From: Cylindrobasidium torrendii FP15055 ss-10
Lineage: Eukaryota; Basidiomycota; Agaricomycetes; Agaricales; Physalacriaceae
Reading direction: 5' to 3'
Assembly (NCBI GenBank): GCA_000934385.1
Contig: KN880435.1
Location: forward strand, 186,001-250,000
DNA: 64,000 nt
Shown: one piece after another, positions 36,024 through 48,097 of the stretch
Position numbering within the stretch: position 1 is the first letter of the stretch
How the letters are laid out: each line of letters begins with the position of its first letter
Made by a program: the position numbers and the translations under genes
Notes under the pieces: model-generated
The model's database searches: none
Seen by the model: the letters and a program-made list of their open reading frames with translations, nothing else
What the model was told of the DNA's origin: nothing

Positions 36024-36986
36024 AATGTAGACCATATAGCCAAAGAAATATGTACGGTATATTTATGGAAGGACCCTTGTGTGCGAATTTGACTCCCTCA
36101 AAAATCCTTGTCTGACAACAACAAGTTGCCGCGAGCTCATTCCAGTTTACTGTTGACCGTGACCTACATGTCCTCGTCTGTTCGACAAGAACAAGGAACG
36201 TTAGAGACCTGGAAACTGTTCTTCGGAGTAAAGGGGTCATTCCTAGGGAGTCGAATATAAAGTAACCTCCGACTACACGTTCATTTGACGGTGTCGAAGT
36301 TTATTACTCCCCTATGGTCCATACTGCAGTATGGGTTCGGTAGCGCACGGCAGTGTATTCACCCTCCCCTCATCTCCTCAAGTTTTATGGACACATCCGT
36401 ACACGAGCCCACATCAATGGGCTGGTAGGGGTGTCCTACTCGGGTGGTATTATTATTTGTGATGGAATTTGAACTACATTCCAATCTCACTTCAATGTAC
36501 CCCGCTCTGAAGTTGAGCGGCGCTGCATTGATATGTGGGATGTTGGATTGTAGTACAACCCCTCTTTTCCTCCAAGGAGCTTTGCACTTCCGGACAGCCT
36601 TGACTGAGTCTGTGTCTGAGAGTGTGCTGCGACCTGGGTACTACGGGGGATTGAACCGGGGGTTATTATTTCGAGGGGGGATGAATAACCACTGGACCAT
36701 GTTGGCGTGAAATGTAATAATGGATACACCCTAGCACGACCTCATGAACCGGCGACGCCACTCGCTCGATCACTGTGATCCTCAATCAAACTGTACTTGA
36801 GTCTTGATCACTATAAAATTCAAGAACGCAATGGCATTGAACGCAGCAGCAACTGCTGGAATATTATGCAACAATTAGAAGAGTATGTTATTGTTTCACT
36901 GGATAGTGCCTTGAAGAGACAAAGCGCTATGCTGAATACACGGCATTGTTTACGAAAAGGTTTGCATATTACAAGCTCACTCCTAC
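36024..36986. other. Intergenic region between convergent genes
   Basis: Almost 1 kb between the C2 protein stop and the oxidoreductase stop. A B-box-like GGTTCAATCC on the minus strand near 36650 lacks a tRNA-like arm. Nothing else is recognised. Confidence 0.5.
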
Positions 36987-38770
36987 TTACGCCGGGACTT
37001 TCACGACAACCTTCCCATTTACCTTGCCCGATATGATCTTTTCATACGCGCTGAGCGCATCTTCGAACTCGTACACGGAGTCCACGAGCAACTTGATCTT
37101 TCCTTCTGTGATGAGGGCTGAAATTTCCTGCAGCGCCTTTTGGAGGCCCCGTGAAGCTCCCCTAGGACCTCGGCGGACTTAGGATATTTGAGAGCCGAAA
37201 AATTGCGAATTTCCCGGCGGATTTTAGGATATTTGAGACCCAAAATGGCAAAGTCTTGGCGGAAGTTAAGATATTTGAGAGCCAAAATCGGCGGATCTTC
37301 GGCCCCATTTAGAGATGGATCGTGGCGGGGCCACTCATTTTGCTGTCGTTGTAACTACTTTCATCTTAATTAACTGCCATTCGGTATGGCTCTGCCTCTT
37401 TGCCCTGCCTTCTGAAAAATACTTTCCATTTTCCCTGGAACACTTTGATTAATGGGTATTTTAGAGCTCAGTTTTGGCGCGCTGGGCCAAGCATAGCAAG
37501 CTACAGGAAACGTAGATCGAGCATTTAAAGTCGGCATCAAAGCCCCACGTGGTGTGGCGCACCTTGGCGAACTTAGGATATTTGAGAGCCCAAAAAGGAA
37601 ATATCGTAAGATATTTGAGAGCGTCCCGGTCGCCGAAGTCTTAGGGGAGCTTCACGGGGCCTCCTTTTGGTTCGGCTGAACCATGAAAATCCTGAGTTGA
37701 CCTCAATGTTTTTCCAAAGGATGAAAGGGCGGGGAAAACATACTTGAATGGGCGTCGAACACCACCGAGCCATGTGGGCTGAGTGAAGACGGGAAGGAAG
37801 CGCAAGAATCCTCCGAAGGATGCGATGTTAGGTCCAACTGAAATGTAGCTGCCGCCGGGGGCGAGATACTTTGGCGAATGATTGTAAAGGTCAGGCGTAC
37901 CCAGGCCGGCTTGTGAAGATGGAATCAGTTCTGAGAATTCGAACATACAACCACGACATGAACATACCAGCATCAAATATCAAGTGGTACTTTGGCTCTG
38001 GCAGATTCTTCAAGATTTGCTGGTGCAGAGGCTCTTTCGTGTAGTCGAAAAAGCCATCCACGCCCAACTCACGGAGGCTGCTTTCTTTCGCACCAGATGC
38101 ACTGACCACAACTTTCGCGCCTTTGGCTTTCGCAATTTGGACCGCCAATCGACCAACTTCTGAGCCGCCTCCGTTGATGAACACAGTTTGGCCTTCCTCA
38201 AGTTTGCCATGCACTAAGAGCGCCTCCCAAGCGGTTTGAGCAACAATGTTGATTCCAGCAGCCTCAATCGCGGAGACGTTCGAGGGACGACTGGCAATTT
38301 GGTCTGCGGGGAGCCGAACGTATTGGCCCAAGGCGCCTTGTTTTGTTGGGTTACTGGTAGCTACAAAATTCGATGAGCGGGTCAGAACGACAAGATAGAA
38401 GCAAGCTGACAAAAGTTGGTTCCGCCGAAGACTGCTTCGCCCTTGGCGAATGAGGAATCGCCAGGGTCTTCGATAACGCCTGCGAAATCCGCCTCGACCA
38501 TCGTCGGGCGGTGGGCCAGGAAATTGGGAACGAGCTTCAGCAGCTTATACCCTCTGAAAGCTCGACTTGAGCCAAACGCACGCCTTTTTGTAGCTAGCGA
38601 ATAAATTGGACATACGCAGGATTCAGCGCAGCCGCCTCAATTTTGACCAGCACTTCGCCCTTGTTCAACTTGGACGATACGGGCCAGTCCTTCTTCAGCT
38701 TGAGCGCATCTTTGGGATGGCCGCGTGCGACGGCAATCCAGGCTTGTTGGACTGTGGGGGTTGTGGACAT
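36987..38770 (-). CDS. MDR-family quinone oxidoreductase/zinc-type ADH-like, interrupted by a MITE
   Basis: NAD(P)H-dependent medium-chain reductase of the zeta-crystallin type. Seen: VLVKIEAAALNP, VEADFAGVIEDPG, AGINIVAQTAWEAL, the cofactor motif INGGGSEVGRLAVQIAKAKG, YHLIFDAG and the C-terminal SVYEFEDALSAYEKI plus NGKVVVKVPA. No structural zinc cysteines are visible. In the last exon, between FMVQPNQK and ALQEISAL, a 519-bp element with an 8-bp target duplication is inserted. Read straight through, the frame stops four codons in (K-E-A-P-stop), losing about 50 C-terminal residues. Removing a cryptic intron (37162..37655) would instead keep the frame with 11 added codons. So this is either a recent pseudogene or a gene with a new intron. 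Start at 38770 (MSTTPTVQQ). Confidence 0.8.
37136..37143. repeat. Target-site duplication CCTTTTGG, left copy
   Basis: An identical CCTTTTGG follows the element at 37663..37670. Eight bases is the duplication length typical of hAT transposons. Confidence 0.88.
37144..37662. mobile_element. Non-autonomous hAT-type MITE, 519 bp
   Basis: Terminal inverted repeats start AGGCCCCGTGAAGCTCCCCT at each end. They match over about 32 bp with two mismatches (37144..37175 against the complement of 37631..37662). The 8-bp target duplication CCTTTTGG flanks it. There is no transposase. Inside are five copies of a motif close to TTAGGATATTTGAGAGCC (near 37178, 37222, 37265, 37571 and 37605), all in the same direction. 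They lie close to the ends, as transposase-binding repeats often do. The central ~280 bp is AT-rich without features. Superfamily is inferred from duplication length; the terminal bases AGGCC are less typical of classical hAT ends. Confidence 0.85.
37663..37670. repeat. Target-site duplication CCTTTTGG, right copy
   Basis: Exact match to 37136..37143. Absence of any mismatch suggests a fairly recent insertion. Confidence 0.88.
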
Positions 38771-39176
38771 AATTATGGTGGATGTTGGTGGGAGGAAGGT
38801 GAGAGGCAGCTGACTTGGAAACGACTAGACTCGACCAGAATCCAGCTGCCGACGTGAGAGCCCACGGCACGTCGTACACACTTCAGAGGTATCGTCATAT
38901 GTCTGAGCAAGGGGGGAACTGTAACCAACTGGCGCCGAGATGATGAACTTGCAGTGCCAAATGACACCTTTGACATCGGTGCATGTTGAACTTGCCTGCG
39001 TTGAGAACAAGGACGCGTCCACTCGCGGGAAATACCAACGAGATATCTTTTGAACGCCATAGTCGAGTGCGATAATATATTGCAGCAACGTGGTGGGGAA
39101 ACGCAGGGGATTGCCGCCATTGACGATCGTCACACTTGTAATCACTTGTCCGACTTGCACTACTCCACGACGCGAC
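38771..39176. other. Divergent promoter region between the oxidoreductase and ISC1
   Basis: About 400 bp upstream of both genes, with no clear TATA box. Open frames here on the minus strand show no signature. Confidence 0.5.
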
Positions 39177-40663
39177 ATGGCCGACCATCGTATCCGACTG
39201 CTCACTCTTAACTGCTGGTGCGTAATAAAGATAAATCTGATATGCACGACGTCTCACGAGGAGCAGGGGTCTCAAATTCGTAGCCAAGAATCGTACCCAG
39301 CGCGTCCAGGCCATTGCAACTGAACTCGCAGCGTCCACCCACGATATTGTCACCTTGCAAGAACTATGGGTGCTCAAAGACTACGAATACATTAGAACCG
39401 CGGTTATTAGGAATCTTCCGTATTCCAAATTCTTCTACAGGTACGCCGTATGCTTTTCAAACCGAGCCTCAAGATTAACGACTTCAAAGCGGTGCCCTAG
39501 GTGCAGGCCTGTGCATATTCAGTCGCTTCCCTATAATTTCCACTGCTGTACACCCGTATTCTTTGAACGGAGAGCCTTTGGACGTAGCTGCAGGGGATTG
39601 GTTCGTTGGCAAAGCAGCTGCAAGTGTCGTCCTCCTGCATCCTATCCTCGGGGAACTACAAGTCTTCAACACACACGTAGGTCCCATCTTCAGAGAGATC
39701 ACAACAATCTCATCAGACCGCGTCTAGCTGTTCGCAAAAGGAGGAGAAGAAGGTCCGGAATACCGGAGGGCTCACCGGCTCGTTAATGCTTGGGAATTCG
39801 CTAAATTGGTTAGGCAAGCCGCAGAGCTGGGTCGCTATGTGATTGCGGTGCGTCTGTATAACGGCACAAGTGTCTGGGCCAACTCAAACACATCATGACA
39901 GGCTGGCGACTTCAACAGCGTACCCTCTACATTGCCCATGACCATTATACGCGACCATGCATCGTTGTATGATTCTTGGGTAGAGACCCACGGCGAGGAA
40001 GACCCCTTGCAGACATCTATCCCCCCACCACCGGAGGCAATCAAGCGCTTTGGCGTTACCGCTGACTCTCCATTAAACTCCTACTCGGCGGGCAAACCTT
40101 TGGACGCGTTTGCAAAGAAACATTGGGGGAAACGCCTAGACTATATTTTCTACCGACAGCCCACCCAAGTCAAGACCAATCCGGCCCCACGGCTGCAGGC
40201 CATCGGTTGCAAGGTCGTCATGACGGAGAACGTCCCCGGCCAGAATTTCTCGTTCTCAGATCATTTCGGACTGGAGGCTGTCTTTGACGTACAACAAGTT
40301 GAGCAGCCGAGGATGGAATTGGCGAGCGAGTTGTCGGATGTGTCGATTTCAACGGTGGTCTCTGCCTTGTCTGAGTGCTACCGGTTCTCTCGCGCCAGGG
40401 CCAAAAAGGAATTGACGATTTTTGTGCTTTGTCTCGGGCTCCTCATCGCGCTCATTATTGGGTCGTCCTGGTTGCCGCATTCGTGGATCAATCCCATTTT
40501 CCTTGTCTTCACTGTCTTTATTGCCTGGCTTGCAACGACCATGTTGTACTCGGGCTTCCTTTACGGACAATGGGAGTGCAATGCACTGACGAACGTCGTT
40601 GAAGAGTTGGAGATTTTCAAGAAGGGGGCGGATTTCCGGCATGGACGAGCGATGTCGCCGTAA
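39177..40663 (+). CDS. ISC1: Inositol phosphosphingolipid phospholipase C / neutral sphingomyelinase
   Basis: Mg-dependent DNase-I-fold phosphodiesterase that releases phytoceramide from inositol phosphosphingolipids. Spliced N-terminus reads MADHRIRLLTLNCWGLKFVAKNR, the first exon ending two bases into the Trp codon. Seen: VTLQELWVLKDYEY with the metal-binding Glu, GALGAGLCIFSRFPI (restored by splicing), DVAAGDWFVGKAA, GELQVFNTHL, VIAAGDFNSVPSTLP with catalytic Asp-x-Asn, LDYIFYR and the catalytic SDHFGLEA. Two C-terminal helices (FVLCLGLLIALIIG and FLVFTVFIAWLATTM) match the membrane anchor that yeast Isc1 uses to bind anionic phospholipids. All main catalytic residues are present. Confidence 0.92.
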
Positions 40664-41000
40664 GGACCCCGTATACGCACGGATCTGTATAATAAATTAC
40701 GAACCATCCTACCATACGTTATTGTCATACTTTTCCTTTGGGAGCGCAGAAATTATGTCTGCCTTCGAGGAGACTGTCGCCCGTTGATCAATATTTTTGC
40801 ATGTGCCGAGGCAGGCCGAAGCAAATGCCGGCTTTGCGTGTCTGAGGCTCAGGTAACAACCATCGTCTTTGCCTGTTGCGTTGAGCGCCTGTCCATTACA
40901 ATCACTACCCATCCAATTTGGATAGCCTTGGTGCCATCTGACTACTTGGTCCTTCTGCCGTCCCGAGAACACCACACAAAATTTACCAGTGTCCAACACG
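40664..41000. other. Intergenic region upstream of methionine aminopeptidase 2
   Basis: About 340 bp between two plus-strand genes. No regulatory motif is recognised with confidence. Confidence 0.5.
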
Positions 41001-42941
<1,941 letters not shown>

Positions 42942-43291
42942 AGCTATCGATGTGTACGATATGCGAGAAATACGAGTCGCCCATTGGATACGAATTGGCT
43001 TCGGCGTCTGGCCAATCGAATTCAGGTGATAATTCGTCCCGCGTGCTTGAGACGGTTCATGTCCGTCGAAGTGCATCATGACCCCGCAGTCAGCTGATGC
43101 GGGGGACAGCAACCGGCCATGAATTTTCTCTTACTAGATCCGTTAGCCGACAGGGGTGAGCCAGATTCATCTCGTCATGCGCAAGCTGCCACATTTTTGC
43201 CACCCAAGTGAAGTCATATATAAACCTGAAGCACCGCAACGTCGTTCGCCTTTTGCTTCCCCACTACCACACCTTGCTTTCTTTTTCGACT
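42942..43291. other. Intergenic region with promoter of the next hydrolase
   Basis: 350 bp between two plus-strand genes. It holds TATATAAA at 43217..43224, 67 bp before the next start codon, followed by a CT-rich leader. Confidence 0.55.
43217..43224 (+). promoter_or_regulatory. TATA box of the GDSAG hydrolase gene
   Basis: TATATAAA with a pyrimidine-rich stretch after it, before the ATG at 43292. Confidence 0.5.
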
Positions 43292-45303
43292 ATGATTTTC
43301 CCGATGGACGCTGCATCACAGTGTTCAAATGCCCCTGTCGCCTCGACGAGCTCGACGGCCAACTGGATGAACGAACTCGAACAGTACACGACGCCTGGAG
43401 TATCGCCCGCATCTGCGCGGATATCCACCTCTCTTGAGATCGCCGCCCGACCGCCATTTCGACCATGGCACTACTACAAGTATGGATGGGCCCTGGCGAG
43501 CAAAGGTGCGTCCGCCGTCCCCGCCGGTGATACTCTTTGCTCATTGTCTTCTGCTAGCTGCCCAAGTATCAAAGGATGTGGCCTCGCACGCGATTTGGGG
43601 ACCACGAAAGAAGACATGGGGGTTGGAGATGACCATAATATCTTCGTTCATGCGCGACGTCGCCGCCCATAGCTCCCTCGTCGACATTGTCCGTAACTGC
43701 CATACTCGCCTTTAAGTCTGCCGGCTGATCATTTTCGATTAGTCCTCAATTCGCCTACTCATGTCTCTCAGTGGGCTTGCACCATTACCCTCTGACGCAT
43801 TGGTCACTCCCGTCACCTTTCGCATTCGTCGTCGTCGCCTTCGCGGCATTCTCGCCGATTTGGACTCCAAGGAAAATGGCAGCCGCGAATTGTCCGGGGA
43901 ATGGGTTGTTGGAAAGAAAACTTGGAGAAGACTCCAAGCGGAGTGGAAGGCGGCTCAGGTCATCAAGAAGGGCACCAACAAGCAGCTCAACTCTAGGATA
44001 CGCAAGAAAAGCGACCGTGTAGTGTACTATATCCATGGAGGTGCGTATCGAAATTCACATGCTCGTCGACATTGACCTCACCTCCTGTGTGCTTGATACA
44101 GGTGCCTACATCGTTGGCAGCCCAGCTTCGCAACGACAGATATCAGTGCCATTGGCATTACATACAGACGCCCGTGTTTTTGCTATCGACTACCGCCTCG
44201 CTCCAGAAAGCACATTCCCTGGCCCACTTCATGATGTTGTCAGCGGATACATGCGCTTGGTGGAGGACCTCCACGTTCCGCCGGAGAATATCATCGTCAG
44301 TGGTGACAGTGCAGGGGGTGGCCTCTCGTTGGCGCTGTTGATGTACCTGCGCGACAATGGATATCCACTTCCGTCAAGTGCGATCCTCATGTCACCCTGG
44401 GTTGGTGCGTGTATGCCTCTTCTGGTTATAACAGTTCTGCTGACGCCTGGGGCAGATCTAACGATGAGCTGCGAGTCATGGGTTTCGAATGCACCGTATG
44501 ATGTTATTCCTCTCTGCTCTCCCACGGATCCAAACAATCCTATTGCGTCCTACTTGGGCCCTCACCTGGAGAAGTATCTCATGCACCCATACGCTTCACC
44601 ACTCTTTGGAAACTTCGCTGGGCTTCCTCCGCTTCTCATTCAAGCTGGTGATGCTGAAGTGCTTCGAGACGAAATCACCTTGCTCGCGCACAAGGCCTCG
44701 GCCGCTGGTGTGGAGGTCCAGCACGAGTTATATGAGGATTGTGTATGTGGCGTTCTCCGTTCCTCTAAAAATGTCTAGGCTAACCTATGCCACTCGCAGG
44801 TTCACGTCTTCCAGCAGTTTCCGTTCCTCGAGCCTACCGAAAGATCATTCATTGCGATGGGCGAATTTGTGTTGAACAAGCTACCTCAGCTACAAAGCCG
44901 CTCACCACGGCTGGAGCCCAAAGCAGAACAGTACATGGAAACTGAGATCGACAGCAAAGATGCGTTTGTGCTGGATGCAAATGGGTTGGCTATACCGATG
45001 GGACAAGTGGGCGCTCGGTCACGGCTGGAGAACGATGATTCCACCGACGAGGAGGGCTCCAGTGCCGGGACTGCTAACTTGGCAAACTCGTCGCGGCCAC
45101 GGTTAAACAAGCGTTCTCATTCCTCTTACACCATTTCGGAAGATTGGCACAAGGAAGCATCCCAACCACCGACACCGTCCGTCCGTCGTAACGCGAGCCA
45201 TGCCGATGTCAGCGCGCTCGTTGACAACTGGCGTTCCGGGCCCAAGAACAAGACAGTCCTGTACCGCCATTCGAGCCCCCTGCAGTCTTTTGGGTCGCGA
45301 TAA
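43292..45303 (+). CDS. Alpha/beta hydrolase, hormone-sensitive lipase (GDXG) family
   Basis: Lipase/esterase-like enzyme of about 590 residues with several introns. Seen: N-terminal basic region, VVYYIHGGAYIVGSP with the HGGA oxyanion hole completed across an intron (near 44042..44101), ARVFAIDYRLAPES, the elbow VSGDSAGGGLSLALL, LIQAGDAEVLRDE with the catalytic Asp, and CVHVFQQFPF with the catalytic His restored across an intron. A ~140-residue Ser/acidic tail without domain follows. All three catalytic residues are present. Relatives act on acylglycerols, steryl acetates or drugs; the substrate here is unknown. It is distinct from the hydrolase at 19213, which has HGGG and GESAG. Confidence 0.82.
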
Positions 45304-45696
45304 TAACATCTCATCTGTTTATACGCTCGCTTTGATCTGACTTTTCCGCATCGTACCACACTCTTCTTTCACAGCTTATGTTACTCGATATCACAACACT
45401 CACGCCACTACCATGCATTGCCTCCAGAGTCCAGAGAGCCTCGCTATACCAGTATGATTATCATCAGTTAGTTTATCTATACTCCGTATCACGACTGCTT
45501 TCGTATAACATTAATTCATCATCATTCGACTATATTGGAACAGTTGCACAATGGTGAGTTTGTTAGCTGCAGTACTGAAGCCCGGGAGACAAAGACAGCT
45601 TACATAATAAGATGTGGCGTTTCGGGCCGTACCCGACGGCATGAATTTGTGAATCATCAGTGGCTGTGCACAAAACAAGCCTTGCTAGACGCCGTC
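45304..45696. other. Intergenic region and possible leader exon of NXT1
   Basis: Contains ATGGTGAGT at 45551, where a start codon is followed at once by a donor site. It could be a one-codon leader exon of the next gene. The rest shows no coding signal. Confidence 0.4.
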
Positions 45697-46265
45697 ATGA
45701 ACGCGCTTGCAACATCCTCCGTACCGGGCGTTGCCCCTTCCGTGTCCACACCTTCCTTCAGCAAGAACGAGTACGTCGGCCTTGGCGCCACCGGACGACC
45801 TTGAATCTTATTTTCGCTCCCTTCAGTATCTCCATCGCTACTCGTGCCGCCGACCAGTTCACGCGTCTGTATTACACGGCTTATGACGCCAAGACGCGGC
45901 TAGTGGACCTCCCTAGCTTTTACCGGCCGGGCTCGTCAATATCTTGGAATGGCACGCACAAGCAGGGTGTCGACGGCATCCGCGAGCTCATTGTCAATAT
46001 GCCCCCGACGCATCACGATGTCAAGTCGTTCGACTGCCATCCTATCCCTGGTGGCACCAGTCCCCCCTCCCTTCTCCTCACCGTCTCCGGAAACGTCCTC
46101 CATGGCCATGGGCCCCCTTCAAAAGACCGTGGTACCGTTGAAGGCCACGCGCGCGTCTTTCACCAGACGTTCATGCTTATTCCGGATCAAGAAGCCACGT
46201 CGCATCTGGCGGGAGAAGTTGGAAAATACTACATTATCGCGGACGCGTTCCGTTTTGTCGGCTGA
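45697..46265 (+). CDS. NXT1: NTF2-related mRNA export protein (p15/NXT1-like)
   Basis: Small NTF2-fold protein that pairs with the Mex67/TAP export receptor at the nuclear pore. Two exons: the first ends SFSKN, the second continues DISIATRAADQFTRLYYTAYD after a 56-nt intron beginning GTACGTCGG. Seen: the NTF2 start (ADQFTRLYYTAYD), FYRPGSSISWNGT, VDGIRELIVNMPPTHHDV, SFDCHPIPGG, LLLTVSGNVLHG, VFHQTFMLIPD and the final YYIIADAFRFVG. These fit NXT1 better than NTF2 itself. The start is uncertain: 45697 is the first in-frame ATG of the exon, but the frame stays open upstream to about 45535 and a leader exon is possible. Confidence 0.85.
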
Positions 46266-48097
46266 GTACGCGTCGTAATTATTACCTTTTGGTGCGTGTC
46301 AGCTATGTTTGTTTTTGCAGAAGCTGATTTTTGGCTTCCATCCACAGTATATTATTGTATCGCGCGTTCCAATTCGCTGCGCTGGGCTCTCCTCAATTAA
46401 TTCCAAAACTGGACCTTGTCACGGCTGTATCCACTAGACCGAGCGGAACTGGACTCTACATATACCTGAGCAGACAGAAGAAGTATTATCGCATTGTATC
46501 ATAGTCATTTATCCCCCAATTTCCAAACCTAGACTGTAAGCAGAACGAAAAGGAACTGCTCAACAAATGTGTGGTCATCGGCAATCTTATGGCTATTCCA
46601 ACCCAGCACCTTGAGTTTGCAGCACTTGTAAGGACCATCTAGTTGCAGCAAGCTCGCGTATGCCTGGACTTGGTTGACATCTAAACGCATTCGATGCGCT
46701 GTAGTGACAGTATGGGATGTGCATACGCTTATTTGTCGCAGCACATGCATAACAGCCCCTCGTCTAGGTCTTCGTTAGCAATCCAAGTCATTTTAGATTC
46801 GACCTCAATTATACACCTCGATGGGGTGAACATTGACTGCACTACATGACTGACGAGAAATGATGTTCGACTGGTGTGCAGGGGGTGCATACATAGTCGG
46901 TCATGTTGGACACACATGGAAAATGGGAGCCCTTAGCTAGGTGCCCAATTCATATCGTCAACGGCCCACCCCTGCTCGAGTCCAAGCAGGAACTGATAAA
47001 TCCAGTCTGTATCCGACGTTAAGTGATTGTCAATTTGGTTTGTAAATGGCAGTTACTTATCACAGAGGCTTCAGGCCAACTTCAAGGTGGGGAAGCCAAC
47101 GGCGGTCCGCGTTCCGAATGATGATCGGGTTTGTAACCTTGGGTCTGCCACATTCAGTCATCTCCTGCATTTCATTAGCTCACAAGCGGAGGCCCATTTG
47201 ACCTCCTGCGTATACCTCTATCTTTGGCATGTTCAGGGAAAGAAATTCAACCATTGTCTCAAGTTTCTGAAACAAACGCGAGGACATTCGGAATGCATCC
47301 AATTCTAGGTAAATCGTTTGCAATCACTTAGACCACTGGACATCGTCGACATACTCGCTGTATCTTCGAGGCTTGACGACTGTGTAGGCCGATATCCTCC
47401 ATGTACGTAGCACTGCGAGCTCTCTGACCATTGCCGTCTATTCTCTCTCTGGTCTTCGCAGAACTCAGACTCGACTCGACATCCCGTTTTTCCTTTAGAT
47501 AAGGTAACACAGGGTGTACCACTCCGAAACGCACAACAAACACCTTGGAAATCGGAGGCGAAGCAGAAGAAACATCGTCCGCGCTCGACTGTGTCACTAA
47601 GCTGAAAGCTGGAATTCATTTTTGTCGCCGACATAACCAATTGCCTGGTAGTAGGTTGAGCCCGACACTGCCGAATGCTTGCCGAACCTCTTCAACAATA
47701 AATGGAAGTAAATCGAGCCCCTCGAAAACTAACAGACTTGGAGGCGGGCCGACTTCTGTGTTCACGGCGGTCGCTATGCACTTGGTCAAGAACAACTACT
47801 GAAAATCATCTACGATGAGAGAGAAAAAGCATGCTCCCTTACAGTCATTTGTCCCTAGTAAGTGTTGGATTTGCTGTTCCACGGAATTGGTCAACAACTA
47901 TGAACACCGGTGGCACCGTACTATTTCATTCGTACGGGCGTATCTATGAAATGAGAACGCCTCCTGAAGCATGGGCGCCGGAATCCAGACTTCCTGTGCG
48001 GAGAAATTTGGATGAGAAAGGAGTCTCTTGCGATGCCCTTTATAGTGTGATGCACAGCGAGTCAGCGACTGGTACAAGGATCCCGCTGCTTTTTTCC
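46266..48097. other. Long gene-poor region
   Basis: 1.8 kb between NXT1 and the DUF6534 gene. Its right half carries minus-strand coding-like fragments (listed separately). The left part holds only short frames, for example minus 46529..46750 with LLQLDGPYKCCKLKVLGW, which I cannot assign. Confidence 0.5.
46933..47795 (-). pseudogene. Possible decayed gene of unknown family
   Basis: Stretches of good coding quality follow each other on the minus strand but do not join cleanly. 47795..47638 gives PPPSLLVFEGLDLLPFIVEE. A 36-nt intron then leads to SPPISKVFVVRFGVVHPVL (47601..47355). 47304 onward gives QKLETMVEFLSLNMPKIE. After a 51-nt intron comes NPIIIRNADRRWLPHLEVGL, then a stop. The next frame carries LTSDTDWIYQFLLGLEQGW, ending at 46933. 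Junctions at about 47305..47355 and 47065 need frameshifts or unseen introns. I do not recognise the family. A real gene with poorly predicted introns is the alternative. Confidence 0.35.

Noticed and set aside
36630..36700. tRNA on the minus strand (GGTTCAATCC)
   Set aside because: T-stem bases do not pair and there is no A box or acceptor stem.
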